Origin: Chitinophaga terrae (ex Kim and Jung 2007) | GTDB taxonomy: Bacteria; Bacteroidota; Bacteroidia; Chitinophagales; Chitinophagaceae | DNA length: 46,515 bases | Direction: 5' to 3' | Assembly (NCBI RefSeq): GCF_900107795.1 | Contig: NZ_FNRL01000038.1 | Span: 1-46,515 of the forward strand | Part shown: positions 1-8,767 of the stretch, piece by piece | How the letters are laid out: each line of letters begins with the position of its first letter | Position numbering within the stretch: position 1 is the stretch's first letter | Notes under the pieces: generated by a model | The model's database searches: none | What the model was told of the DNA's origin: nothing | The model's input: only the letters and a program-made list of their open reading frames with translations | Program-made: the position numbers and the translations under genes

Positions 1-274
1 TTATTATTTGCCCATCCTCCAAAACTTCCCACCGACGGCGCTTTGCATGCAACATGACGCGCTGATTGCGTATGGGAAAATCCTGAATAACAACTTCTGA
101 GAAGAATCCTTTAGAGTGAGCTTTCTTATGTTGATGTTCTACTGGAATGCTATTCTTTTCCTCCAGGTATATGTGAATACCTTCTTTGTCCTGATTTGAA
201 TCTATTAAGTCAAAATACTCTAATATTCCCGCTGGTAACAGCAATTCTACAAGTTTGCGAAAGTTCTGATCCAC
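1..274 (-). CDS. ISAon1-type transposase N-terminal-region protein, partial (runs off the left edge)
   Basis: The reverse strand reads VDQNFRKLVELLLPAG and continues through FDLIDSN, EEKNSIPVEHQHKKAHSKGF and IQDFPIRNQRVMLHAKRRRW to the window edge without a stop. This matches the small first ORF of ISAon1-family elements, which precedes the DDE transposase ORF; the family recognition is from memory of the FPIR...RRRW pattern. The start is a GTG at 272-274, because an in-frame stop lies three codons upstream and no ATG fits. The transposase ORF itself would lie outside the window, so I cannot say whether the element is intact. Confidence 0.72.
   Translation of the reverse strand, partial: MDQNFRKLVELLLPAGILEYFDLIDSNQDKEGIHIYLEEKNSIPVEHQHKKAHSKGFFSEVVIQDFPIRNQRVMLHAKRRRWEVLEDGQII
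1..274 (-). mobile_element. Edge of an ISAon1-like insertion sequence (partial)
   Basis: Only the promoter-proximal side of the element is in view. The outer end must lie between about 275 and the terminator at 366-399, but I could not identify a terminal inverted repeat or target duplication. The element sits just downstream of the tRNA-Lys transcription unit. Confidence 0.5.
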
Positions 275-365
275 ATGCTTTATTGGCTAATCCAATGCAA
301 AAAAACTATTTTTATATTAATCCCCCAATTATTTAACTTGATCCCCTTTCTATGGTAAAAACAGA

Positions 366-399
366 AAAGCCGCATAAATCCTACGATTCAAACGGCTTT
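366..399 (-). terminator. Intrinsic terminator downstream of tRNA-Lys
   Basis: A 7-bp perfect stem AAAGCCG/CGGCTTT (366-372 and 393-399) encloses a 20-nt loop. Read on the minus strand it is followed by a T-rich run, as expected for the terminator of the tRNA transcript that ends at 420. The long loop lowers confidence. Confidence 0.5.
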
Positions 400-419
400 A
401 ATTTCCTTTGATATTCTTG

Positions 420-495
420 TGGTGATCCCGCTGGGACTCGAACCCAGGGCCCATACATTAAAAGTGTATTGCTCTACCAACTGAGCTACGGAATC
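420..495 (-). tRNA. tRNA-Lys (anticodon UUU)
   Basis: The reverse strand folds as a full 76-nt cloverleaf. The acceptor stem is GATTCCG/CGGGATC, the D stem GCTC/GAGC, the anticodon stem ATACA/TGTAT with loop CTTTTAA (anticodon TTT), the variable loop has 5 nt, and the T arm is CTGGG/CCCAG with loop TTCGAGT. The discriminator is A and the 3' CCA is encoded at 420-422. It lies downstream of the penicillin-acylase-like gene on the same strand and is followed by a terminator. Confidence 0.96.
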
Positions 496-557
496 ATTTT
501 TTCGTAATGGGAGTGCAAAGATATTAATTATTTAACACTAACCAAATATTTTTTAAA

Positions 558-2981
558 TTATTTTGAAAACACAAGCTTGTAGCGGATTGCAGGGTCATCT
601 GCCTCACTCGAATTAAATATATGCAACTGGTAATATTTGCCCGAAACCCAGTCATTCACACTGTTATCATAAAACGGACTCCCAGGATTACCGCTTTGCC
701 CACCCGGGTATATTCCATACGCTACCGTCTTGTCTGCCATCTCCACCACCATACGCCACGACGGTCCATGCGTCTGCTTCGTCGCATTCACAATATGAGT
801 GCCGCCGCCGGTATTCAGATGCAATGCACTGAAAGCAGGGATGCCGCGGGAAAGATGATTGATATCTGTACCCCTGGCTTTGCCTAACTCGAGCTTGTTC
901 GACTGATTCAATTGCGAAAGCTCTTTCACCGTAGCTGCAAATGCTCCATGCACCAGCGAAGTAAGCGTTTCCCTCTGCGGAGTGTTGATATTGTCTATAT
1001 ATTTTAGCGAACTGTCTTTCAGCAAGAGCTGTAAAGTGACAACAGATTGCGGATATCCGAGGATGGTCGAATCTTTGGGGTGCATCTCATCATACCAGAT
1101 GGTATCTTCCAGCTTAGCCCAGAACTTGTTGAAAATTGTAGCGCCTTTGCTATCAGGCGTAGCCATGCAATCCCAGGCTGATAATAACTGCCAGTAAGGT
1201 TGCTGGGCGGCGGTTAGGGAACTGCTGTCGATATGCCGGCGGATCAAAGGCATGGCGTTGGCGGCAAACAGGTTCATATCATCGTTCTGCAATTGCATCA
1301 TGTCTTGCGGCGTAATAGCGCTCATGGCCGTTAAACGCTGGTTGATACGTACGCCGCGGTAAACATCATACGTGCCGTAGAGCGCATACGGATAGGTACT
1401 GTCTGTAGCCCGCTGGTTGGCTGAACTTACAAATCCTCTTTCTGGATTTTTAATATGCGGCAGCTCTTCATGCGGGATATAGCCCTGCCATGCAAAACTG
1501 CTGTCGGTTCCCGGCATGATCCATTTACCCTGGTCTTTCCATCTTAAGGGATATTGGCCATTATGCCAGATAGCAATATCGCCCTGCTTGTCGGCAAACA
1601 CGAAGTTCTGCGCCGGGCAGGTATATCGTTTTAAAGCATCCTGGTAATCGTCGTAATTCTTTGCTTTATTCAGTAAATAAAATGTAGCGAGTTCGTTGGA
1701 AGAATCCAACGCTTTCCAACGCATAGCGAGAAACGACTGGCTGGTTACTTTATCTGGGAAGGTGTTATCGAACATCACAGGACCAAATACTGTGTAGGCA
1801 ACTGAATCGTAGTATGATGCGCCTCCGCGGACCTTGATCTCTTCCACCCGGATATCCGCCTTCCTGTAACTGCCATTATACAGGTATTCTGATTTCCCGT
1901 TCCTGAATTCCATCCTGTAATAATCCTTTACATCCTCTTCTCCATTTGTTACTCCCCAGGCTATATGATCGTTGAAACCGATGATAACGCCGGGCGATCC
2001 GGGCAACGAAGCGCCGTAAACATTCATACCTGGCGTATGGATCTGTATTTCGTACCAGAGCGAAGGAAGCGATAAACCCAAGTGCGGATCACTGCACAGG
2101 ATGGGCGCGCCGGAACGGGTTTTGCTTCCGCCAACAGCCCAGTTATTACTGCCATTATCAGGATCGGGTTGTTCTACTTTGAATTTGAAATAAGCGGCAT
2201 TCGCAGCAATGATGCTATCTGCAGGACTCAACGCTTTCGCAGTCGGAGCAGCGTACGGAGTGCCCTTAGGAATAATGGGATCTGTAGCGTCTATGAAATC
2301 AGGATAGATCTGGTTAAATTCTTTCAACGGGAAAAACCTCCTCGCATTGGTAAATTCCAGGTCCCGGCAATAACCTGCCAGGTCGTTCGCCATATACTTC
2401 AACAGCAACGCCGTTTTGATTGGCGTCCATTGCTCCGGCTTATAATCGAGTATTTTATATTCAACAGGGTAAGACGCTGGCGTAAGTGTTGCAATATAGG
2501 CGTTGATGCCCGCGGTATAAGAATCTACTGCTGTTTTGATGGCCGGATCTGCATTGATCTCCTTCACTGTTTTTTCTGCGCCGTAGATCATTCCCAGCCG
2601 GCGCAACTGCCTGTCGTAAGCGATGAGCTTAGGCCCCAGGATCTCCGATAACCTGCCGGCAGCAGCAAAGGTCTGCAACTCCATCTGCCATAACCTGTCT
2701 TTTGCTGTAACATATCCCTGCACGAAATAAGCATCCGCCTCGTTATCAGCAAATATATGCGGCACCATCCTGTCGTCGTACCAGACTTCCGCCTTGCCCC
2801 GCAAAGCCGGCAGCTTCACTGATTGCTGGGGAAACTCGCCTACCGGTTCTGCATTCTGCCAAAACCCGGTCTGCGGACTCAGTAAATTTCCCATAGGCGG
2901 CACCTGCCCTAGCTTGTGGCTGAAAAGATAGGTAAGCGATAAGGTGATAGCACCGGTGATAACAGCAGGAATGATTCTCAT
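558..2981 (-). CDS. Penicillin acylase family (Ntn-hydrolase) protein
   Basis: The 807-residue product has the length and layout of the penicillin amidase family: an N-terminal hydrophobic segment (about residues 4-20, export signal or anchor), an alpha-chain region, a spacer, and a beta chain. The likely autocleavage site is Gly277-Ser278 in DNGSNNWAVGG, making Ser278 the new N-terminal nucleophile; SDPHLGL and the NGEEDVKDYY region downstream also fit the family. Such enzymes hydrolyse amide bonds of acylated amines, including beta-lactams and N-acyl-homoserine lactones, in the periplasm. The substrate cannot be told from sequence. The ATG at 2979-2981 is followed directly by the signal segment. 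It is transcribed alone, with tRNA-Lys downstream. Confidence 0.92.
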   Translation of the reverse strand: MRIIPAVITGAITLSLTYLFSHKLGQVPPMGNLLSPQTGFWQNAEPVGEFPQQSVKLPALRGKAEVWYDDRMVPHIFADNEADAYFVQGYVTAKDRLWQMELQTFAAAGRLSEILGPKLIAYDRQLRRLGMIYGAEKTVKEINADPAIKTAVDSYTAGINAYIATLTPASYPVEYKILDYKPEQWTPIKTALLLKYMANDLAGYCRDLEFTNARRFFPLKEFNQIYPDFIDATDPIIPKGTPYAAPTAKALSPADSIIAANAAYFKFKVEQPDPDNGSNNWAVGGSKTRSGAPILCSDPHLGLSLPSLWYEIQIHTPGMNVYGASLPGSPGVIIGFNDHIAWGVTNGEEDVKDYYRMEFRNGKSEYLYNGSYRKADIRVEEIKVRGGASYYDSVAYTVFGPVMFDNTFPDKVTSQSFLAMRWKALDSSNELATFYLLNKAKNYDDYQDALKRYTCPAQNFVFADKQGDIAIWHNGQYPLRWKDQGKWIMPGTDSSFAWQGYIPHEELPHIKNPERGFVSSANQRATDSTYPYALYGTYDVYRGVRINQRLTAMSAITPQDMMQLQNDDMNLFAANAMPLIRRHIDSSSLTAAQQPYWQLLSAWDCMATPDSKGATIFNKFWAKLEDTIWYDEMHPKDSTILGYPQSVVTLQLLLKDSSLKYIDNINTPQRETLTSLVHGAFAATVKELSQLNQSNKLELGKARGTDINHLSRGIPAFSALHLNTGGGTHIVNATKQTHGPSWRMVVEMADKTVAYGIYPGGQSGNPGSPFYDNSVNDWVSGKYYQLHIFNSSEADDPAIRYKLVFSK

Positions 2982-3030
2982 AGTAACAAAACTGATATCT
3001 ATGAAAATACATTAAATTTCAATTCGGACC

Positions 3031-4140
3031 TTAAGACGCCAGCACTTTTATAAGCCGGCTTACTTCATCGGCGGTGTTATAGCTGTGAAACACGATCCTT
3101 AAACGCTCCCCTCCTTCCGGCACCGTAGGATGCAGGATAGGCCTTACATCCAATCCATCCTGCTGCAGGGCAGCCGCAATGTGGCGGGCATTCTCATTGC
3201 CTGGCGTCAATACCGCCTGTATAGGCAACTCGCCCGGTAACAGTTCCTGCTTCGTTACCCCGGTTCGGAACAGGTGTACCAGCTCCCGCAATTGCTTCCG
3301 CTCTTCATCCATATATGGGAAATGAGCGTATCCCGCTTCAATAGCCGCCAGAGATGCCGGCGCCAAAGCGGTTGTATAAATAAAGGATCTCGAAAAATTT
3401 ATGAGGTACTGCCGGAGCGTTTCTGATCCCAATACCACGGCGCCATGACACCCTACCGCTTTCCCGAATGTATGCACCCTGGCAAAACATTTATCTTCCA
3501 GGTTAAGCTCCTGCACCAATCCTGCCCCTGCCGGCCCTACCACTCCTGTTGCATGGGCTTCATCTACCACCAGGTTGGCTTTATAATGCCCGCATAGTTC
3601 CGCAATTTCCTCCAGGGGCGCCAAATCTCCATCCATCGAGTACACAGATTCCACCGCCACAAAAACGTTTCCAACAGCCTTTTGCAACCGTTTTTCAAGG
3701 TCCGCAACATCGTTATGCTTAAACGAAAATGCCTGGGCCGCCGATAGCCGCACGCCATCCCTGATGCTGGCATGTATCAACTGGTCGTAAATAATGGTAT
3801 CCCCTCTCCTGCCCACACTGGAAAAAAGCCCCAGGTTGGCGTCGTAGCCGGAATTATACAGCAATCCTGCCCGGGCTTTATGAAATGCCGCCAGGTCCTG
3901 CTCCATCGACTCCGCCCATTCATAATTCCCGCTCAGCAAACGGGAACCTGTACTTCCATATGCCGGATGCCTTTCCTCCATCAGCGTATGGATATAAGCT
4001 CTCACCGCCTCGCTGCGGGCCAGTCCCAGGTAGTCGTTGGAACAAAAGTCTACTTTCCCCCCGGGCAGGCGAAGCTCCCTGTAAGCATCTGCTGATCTCC
4101 GCTCCTCCAGCCACTTTAACAGAAATGCATCTTTCTCCAT
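3031..4140 (-). CDS. bioF: BioF-like alpha-oxoamine synthase (8-amino-7-oxononanoate synthase family)
   Basis: This fold-type I PLP enzyme of 369 residues has the alpha-oxoamine synthase signatures: NDYLGLA near residue 36, YGSTGSRLLSG near 61, the cofactor-contacting DEAHATG at 193-199, and the Schiff-base Lys227 in HTFGKAVG. The family condenses an amino acid with an acyl-CoA; BioF makes 7-keto-8-aminopelargonate for biotin. No other bio genes are in view, so KBL-like or another acyl acceptor cannot be excluded. I use the ATG at 4138-4140: a longer frame exists upstream but begins with a non-ATG codon and would overlap the divergent miaE. It is transcribed away from miaE across a 61-bp intergenic gap. 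Confidence 0.8.
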   Translation of the reverse strand: MEKDAFLLKWLEERRSADAYRELRLPGGKVDFCSNDYLGLARSEAVRAYIHTLMEERHPAYGSTGSRLLSGNYEWAESMEQDLAAFHKARAGLLYNSGYDANLGLFSSVGRRGDTIIYDQLIHASIRDGVRLSAAQAFSFKHNDVADLEKRLQKAVGNVFVAVESVYSMDGDLAPLEEIAELCGHYKANLVVDEAHATGVVGPAGAGLVQELNLEDKCFARVHTFGKAVGCHGAVVLGSETLRQYLINFSRSFIYTTALAPASLAAIEAGYAHFPYMDEERKQLRELVHLFRTGVTKQELLPGELPIQAVLTPGNENARHIAAALQQDGLDVRPILHPTVPEGGERLRIVFHSYNTADEVSRLIKVLAS

Positions 4141-4201
4141 GGTTTTAATTTTTGGCACACACAATTTAAACTTTGCCTTTATCTTCGCAAAAAAAGCGAA
4201 A

Positions 4202-4798
4202 GTGAGCAAAGTTTCCATATTAGGACTAAAATTACCTACTGATCCCCGTTGGGTAGATCTTGCAGCTATTTCCCTGCAGGATATCCTGACAGATCACGCC
4301 TACTGTGAGCAAAAGGCTGCCTCTTCAGCCATTTCGTTAATACAGAAGAACCCGGAAAAAACCAAGCTGGTAGAAGCGTTGGCGCCGATCGTAACTGAAG
4401 AATGGGGACATTTCCGCCAGGTACTGGCCGAACTCAAAAAACGCGGCCTGCCGCTGGGCAAGCAAAGAAAAGATGATTACGTAAATGCGTTGCTGGAAAA
4501 CCGCAAGAAAGGCGGCCATCCGGACGATAGCTTCCTGGATGCACTGCTGATCTTCGCCCTCATAGAAGCGCGGAGCTGCGAACGTTTCAGGCTATTGAGC
4601 GAAGGATTGGAAGATGAATACCTGAAAGAGTTCTATCGCCGTTTCATGGTATCGGAAGCCGGGCATTACCGCCTCTTCATAGACCTGGCCAACGAATACT
4701 TCCCTGAAGAAAAAGTAACCCTGCGCTGGCAGGAATGGCTCAAACTGGAAGCTGAGATCCTGAAAAATATCAAGGTACGGGGCGACAGGATGCACTAA
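4202..4798 (+). CDS. miaE: tRNA-(ms2io6A)-hydroxylase, MiaE type
   Basis: The product begins VSKVSILGLKLPTDPRW and contains DHAYCEQKAASSAISL. Paired carboxylate/histidine ligands for a diiron centre are visible in EEWGHF, EARSCERF and SEAGHYRLF. This matches the nonhaem diiron hydroxylase that oxidises 2-methylthio-N6-isopentenyladenosine at tRNA position 37. About 198 residues is normal. The frame is open further upstream to an ATG at 4139, but that region overlaps the divergent bioF start and is not family-like, so I chose the GTG at 4202. It overlaps the convergent patatin gene by 4 bp. Confidence 0.88.
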   Translation: MSKVSILGLKLPTDPRWVDLAAISLQDILTDHAYCEQKAASSAISLIQKNPEKTKLVEALAPIVTEEWGHFRQVLAELKKRGLPLGKQRKDDYVNALLENRKKGGHPDDSFLDALLIFALIEARSCERFRLLSEGLEDEYLKEFYRRFMVSEAGHYRLFIDLANEYFPEEKVTLRWQEWLKLEAEILKNIKVRGDRMH

Positions 4799-7059
4799 AA
4801 ATTAAATCCAAGGTTTACATAGAACCTTATCTTCCTGATCTGGTCACTGTACATCATAGTGGCTTCAACAGGGCCCAGGCGACTGCTGTAAGCCGCGCCA
4901 AGGCCATAACCGCTCAGGTACATATAACGTTTGCCGCCAAGCGGGGTAGCGTCGTATACGGCCCCGCCCACCCGCGGAATAGCATAGAAATTTCTCACAA
5001 ATTCATACTGCCAGGCCAGCTGCGCAGCCCCTATCTTCGGCGTGATCACCTCTCCTTCGTATAGCCCTACCAGTGGTACCTGGTTCCGTGTCACCGTATT
5101 CATACCTCCAACCACATACCCATTCACCTGCCACTCGTTATAATTCAGGTTGTAGCCGATATTGCCGTCCAATTCCAGCGTCGACTTACGTCCTAAAGGA
5201 ATATAATATTTCATATTCATCAGCAACCGCTGGTAGTCGTTGAAATTGATGCCTGCACTATCCAGGTCGATAGGCTTATTTTCTGCGGTTACCTTAATGC
5301 CCGAATGCTGGTTATAAATGTATCCCGCCTCCAGGTTCAACAACAGCCCGCGGGTAGGAAACTGTTTATGATCCAGCGAATTGACGCCGAACGAAAAGTA
5401 GGTGTTCAACTGGTTGGTACTGCCTCTTACTTCCACGAACGGCGAAAACTGCGGCTTGTACTTGATGTACTCCCAGCGGGTACCTGCGCCTACCGACATG
5501 TTCCTGCCAACCGTATACTGCACATCCATGTTCACATTGGCGTATTTATTCCTGTAGGTCTGCATTTTATTGAAATCGGCATCGAAAAACGAAAGACCGT
5601 TATTCTCGTAATAAGTACTGATACCAAACCCGAATGTCCGGTTGCGACCCAGGTATTTGAAGTATTCGGCTTCCAGCCTCGGGTTTTCGCTGATCGCGGC
5701 GCTTACAAAAGAACGGGAGTTAGGTACGATAAAATTCCGCTGGGTAAGGTTAACGATCGCATTAGCGCCGGTGAAGGTATTATAGTTCAAGGCAAACTTT
5801 ACGTAGGTGAGCGGGTTTTCTTCCGCCTGGATGATCATCTTGCTTTTTCCATACCCTTCCGGCACCAGGTCGTAAGTGATCAGTTTATAGAACCTTGTTC
5901 CGTATACATTCAGGATGGCATTGCGCAACTGGGTTGCTGTATAACATTCTCCCGGCTTCAGGTGCAGTCTTTGCAGGAAGAATTTCTTATCCGAATGCAC
6001 CAGCCCCTGCACTTCAATACTGCTCAATTCTATATCTGTAACAAAAGGCATCCTGTCCTGCCGGAACTCCGTACCGGGATACAGGGCGTTGATAGAATCT
6101 GCCAGGTGCTTGAAAACCGGGTACATTTCCCGGCCTTTCCGCTCGCCGATGGCGATGATGGAATCCACGCTGCCAAAGCTGGCGGCCGAATATTCGTTCA
6201 GTTCTTTATTGTGCGAAATATAGATATCGCATTCTTTTCTTTCCTGCTTAAAATCGTCTGCATCTTTATAAAATCCAAGCTGGTAAACGATGTCGATAGG
6301 CGTAACCAGTTGGTCCGCTTTTCTCAGCCCTGCACTGACGTTGCTGCCTATAACTATATCCGCTCCCATTTCCTTGGCGGTGATAACCGGGAAGTTCCTT
6401 ACCACGCCCCCGTCTACCAGCTTTTTATCGCCGATCTTTACGGCGGTGAAAATGGAGGGAATGGCCATGCTGGCGCGAAGACTGGTAACGATCTCGCCGC
6501 TGTCCAGCGTCACAATTTCGCCGGTCGCGATATCGGTAGCAATACACTTGAAAGGAATATTGAAATCGGAGAAGTTCTTTACATTTTTTGCCGGCCAGCA
6601 GAGTTTAGCCAGTTCCAGCCATAGGGCTTCCCCTGAAATTACGCCCGAAGCCAGTTTTGGCTTGCCGTATTCAAAAGGGATCTCGATAATGTATTTATTG
6701 AATTCTTTCTTTTCCTCGAATGAAATTTCTGCTAATTCGGGCTGGTTGGAAAATAAACTATTCCAGTGCAGTTTGCGGGCAATTTCGCCGATGGATTTAC
6801 CCGAATACCCCATCGCATATAGGGCGCCTACTATGCTTCCCATACTGGTTCCGGTCAGGTAATCGATCTTCAGACCTGCACTGTCTATCGCTTCCAGGAT
6901 GCCTATATGCGCCAGCCCCCTGGCTCCGCCCCCGCTGAGAGTCAACCCTATTTTGGGCCGGCCACCTGCCGTCTGCTGCGCCGTTGCAGTAAAAACCACT
7001 GCAACCAGGGCAAACATAGTAAGTATAGCTAATTTCCTGTTGGTAGATATTCGGCCCAT
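4795..7059 (-). CDS. Patatin-like phospholipase with C-terminal outer-membrane beta-barrel
   Basis: A signal peptide (about residues 1-28) precedes a patatin domain with oxyanion-hole GGGARG at 43-48, nucleophile Ser72 in GTSMG and catalytic Asp216 in DGG, giving the Ser-Asp dyad. A POTRA-like segment (about 335-400, from ELSSIEVQG) leads into a Bac_surface_Ag/BamA-like barrel to the C terminus, which ends in Phe as expected for an outer-membrane barrel. The architecture is that of the PlpD-type (type Vd) proteins, where the patatin passenger is exported with its own barrel. At 754 residues it is full length. The ATG at 7057-7059 gives a good signal peptide. It is transcribed divergently from the transporter at 7219. 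Confidence 0.93.
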   Translation of the reverse strand: MGRISTNRKLAILTMFALVAVVFTATAQQTAGGRPKIGLTLSGGGARGLAHIGILEAIDSAGLKIDYLTGTSMGSIVGALYAMGYSGKSIGEIARKLHWNSLFSNQPELAEISFEEKKEFNKYIIEIPFEYGKPKLASGVISGEALWLELAKLCWPAKNVKNFSDFNIPFKCIATDIATGEIVTLDSGEIVTSLRASMAIPSIFTAVKIGDKKLVDGGVVRNFPVITAKEMGADIVIGSNVSAGLRKADQLVTPIDIVYQLGFYKDADDFKQERKECDIYISHNKELNEYSAASFGSVDSIIAIGERKGREMYPVFKHLADSINALYPGTEFRQDRMPFVTDIELSSIEVQGLVHSDKKFFLQRLHLKPGECYTATQLRNAILNVYGTRFYKLITYDLVPEGYGKSKMIIQAEENPLTYVKFALNYNTFTGANAIVNLTQRNFIVPNSRSFVSAAISENPRLEAEYFKYLGRNRTFGFGISTYYENNGLSFFDADFNKMQTYRNKYANVNMDVQYTVGRNMSVGAGTRWEYIKYKPQFSPFVEVRGSTNQLNTYFSFGVNSLDHKQFPTRGLLLNLEAGYIYNQHSGIKVTAENKPIDLDSAGINFNDYQRLLMNMKYYIPLGRKSTLELDGNIGYNLNYNEWQVNGYVVGGMNTVTRNQVPLVGLYEGEVITPKIGAAQLAWQYEFVRNFYAIPRVGGAVYDATPLGGKRYMYLSGYGLGAAYSSRLGPVEATMMYSDQIRKIRFYVNLGFNF

Positions 7060-7218
7060 CGGTGAGTTAAAAAAATGAATATCTTAAAGATAAGGGTTTA
7101 TAGAGATTTACGGACACGGCGATTGACTGATTTTTCAGAGAGATGATATTTGTGTTGCTTCCAAATATTTATTATCTTGATCTGCTGCATTATCAACGCG
7201 CTATTATAATTAACACGT

Positions 7219-8712
7219 ATGAAAAACTCTACTTCCTTGCAATTACCTCGCAAGCAAAGTACCCCTTCAACACAGAATATCTGGCAGGTGATCCTGGCTT
7301 CTTCTGCCGGTACGCTCATTGAATGGTACGACTTCTATATTTTCGGCAGCCTTGCCGCTATTATCGCTGAGAAATTCTTTCCTCCCAGCAACCCTACCCT
7401 GGCTTATATCGCCACACTGGCCACTTTTGCCGTAGGATTCATTGTACGGCCATTTGGCGCTATCGTATTTGGCCGGCTTGGGGATATGGTAGGACGAAAA
7501 TATACCTTCCTCCTCACCCTGATCTTAATGGGAGGTTCCACTTTTGCCATAGGGCTTATCCCCAGCTATCATACCATCGGCGTGTTAGCACCTATACTTG
7601 TATTGGTACTGCGGCTCCTGCAGGGCCTTGCACTGGGAGGCGAGTACGGAGGCGCCGCCACTTATGTGGCTGAACATTCGCCCAACCATCGCAGGGGTTA
7701 TTATACCAGTTTCATACAAACCACTGCTACCCTGGGGCTGTTTGTTTCGCTGGGGGTGATCCTGCTCACCCGCATGTCTATGACGCCCGAAGATTTTAAC
7801 AACTACGGCTGGCGTATCCCATTCCTGCTTTCTGTTCTGCTGGTGCTGATGTCGTACTACATCCGCATCCGCCTGCACGAATCGCCTTTGTTCGCTCAGA
7901 TGAAAAAGGAAGGAAAAACCAGTACAAATCCTATTAAAGAAAGTTTTGGAAATAAAGAGAACCTGAAACTGGTGCTTATCGCGTTATTTGGCGCCGCCAT
8001 GGGACAGGGCGTTGTCTGGTACACCGGCCAGTTCTATGCGTTGTCGTTCCTCCAGAAAACAATGAACATCGAATTCGTACAATCCAATACCATCATTGCT
8101 ATTGCGTTGTTGCTGGGTACGCCGTTCTTTATTTTCTTCGGTGGCCTTTCAGACAGGATAGGCAGGAAGAAGATCATGCTTACAGGCATGCTGGTAGCAG
8201 CGCTTGCCTACTACCCTATTTACGGGGCTATGGACAGGATAGGCAATACCAGCCAGAAAACCGAAGACCAGGCGCTTTACCGGATAGAAAGCAATTCGCA
8301 TAAAAATGAGAGTGGCGAAATAGTGACCACTACAACCCGCATCCATACCTATACTGATGGCAGTGTATTGAAAGAAACAGGCGACAAAAAAGAGCTGACA
8401 GTGAGCCGTATGAACAGCGTATGGCTGGTGCTGCTGATATTTGTACAGGTGATATTCGTAACAATGGTATATGCGCCAATTGCGGCCTTCCTGGTAGAGC
8501 TGTTCCCAACCCGCATACGTTATACCTCCATGTCGCTGCCGTACCATATTGGGAACGGGGTGTTCGGAGGCCTGTTGCCTACCATTTCTACCATCCTGGT
8601 AGCGAAGAGCGGCAATCACCTGGCGGGACTGATCTATCCTATAGGTATTGCGTTGATTTGTTTTGTAGTAGGATTATTGTATTTGAAAGATAAGAGAGGA
8701 GAAGCGTTGTAG
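7219..8712 (+). CDS. MFS transporter, metabolite:H+ symporter (MHS) type
   Basis: The 497-residue protein has the MHS hallmarks: SSAGTLIEWYDFYIFG at residues 28-43, GRLGDMVGRKY near 85-95, and LRLLQGLALGGEYGGA near 131-146, with about 12 hydrophobic segments. Relatives such as ProP, ShiA and KgtP import small osmolytes or carboxylates with protons. It carries a hydrophilic insert of roughly 60 residues (about 337-400, rich in Thr, Glu and Lys) between two late membrane spans, which E. coli-type relatives lack. The substrate is not predictable. The upstream gap of 159 bp holds divergent promoters for this gene and the patatin gene; a strong terminator follows. Confidence 0.9.
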   Translation: MKNSTSLQLPRKQSTPSTQNIWQVILASSAGTLIEWYDFYIFGSLAAIIAEKFFPPSNPTLAYIATLATFAVGFIVRPFGAIVFGRLGDMVGRKYTFLLTLILMGGSTFAIGLIPSYHTIGVLAPILVLVLRLLQGLALGGEYGGAATYVAEHSPNHRRGYYTSFIQTTATLGLFVSLGVILLTRMSMTPEDFNNYGWRIPFLLSVLLVLMSYYIRIRLHESPLFAQMKKEGKTSTNPIKESFGNKENLKLVLIALFGAAMGQGVVWYTGQFYALSFLQKTMNIEFVQSNTIIAIALLLGTPFFIFFGGLSDRIGRKKIMLTGMLVAALAYYPIYGAMDRIGNTSQKTEDQALYRIESNSHKNESGEIVTTTTRIHTYTDGSVLKETGDKKELTVSRMNSVWLVLLIFVQVIFVTMVYAPIAAFLVELFPTRIRYTSMSLPYHIGNGVFGGLLPTISTILVAKSGNHLAGLIYPIGIALICFVVGLLYLKDKRGEAL

Positions 8713-8732
8713 AGAGAAGAAAATATTACAGG

Positions 8733-8759
8733 AAAAGCCAGGTTATGCCTGGCTTTTTT
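8733..8759. terminator. Bidirectional intrinsic terminator
   Basis: AAAAGCCAGG (8733-8742), a 5-nt loop, then CCTGGC followed by six T. Because the stem is flanked by A and T runs it can end both the transporter transcript and the convergent GSCFA transcript. Confidence 0.9.
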
Positions 8760-8767
8760 ATTGATGA

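Noticed and set aside
5305..6624. Long (439-codon) plus-strand frame opposite the patatin gene
   Set aside because: It is the shadow of the patatin/barrel gene, which has clear motifs, a signal peptide and the better start.
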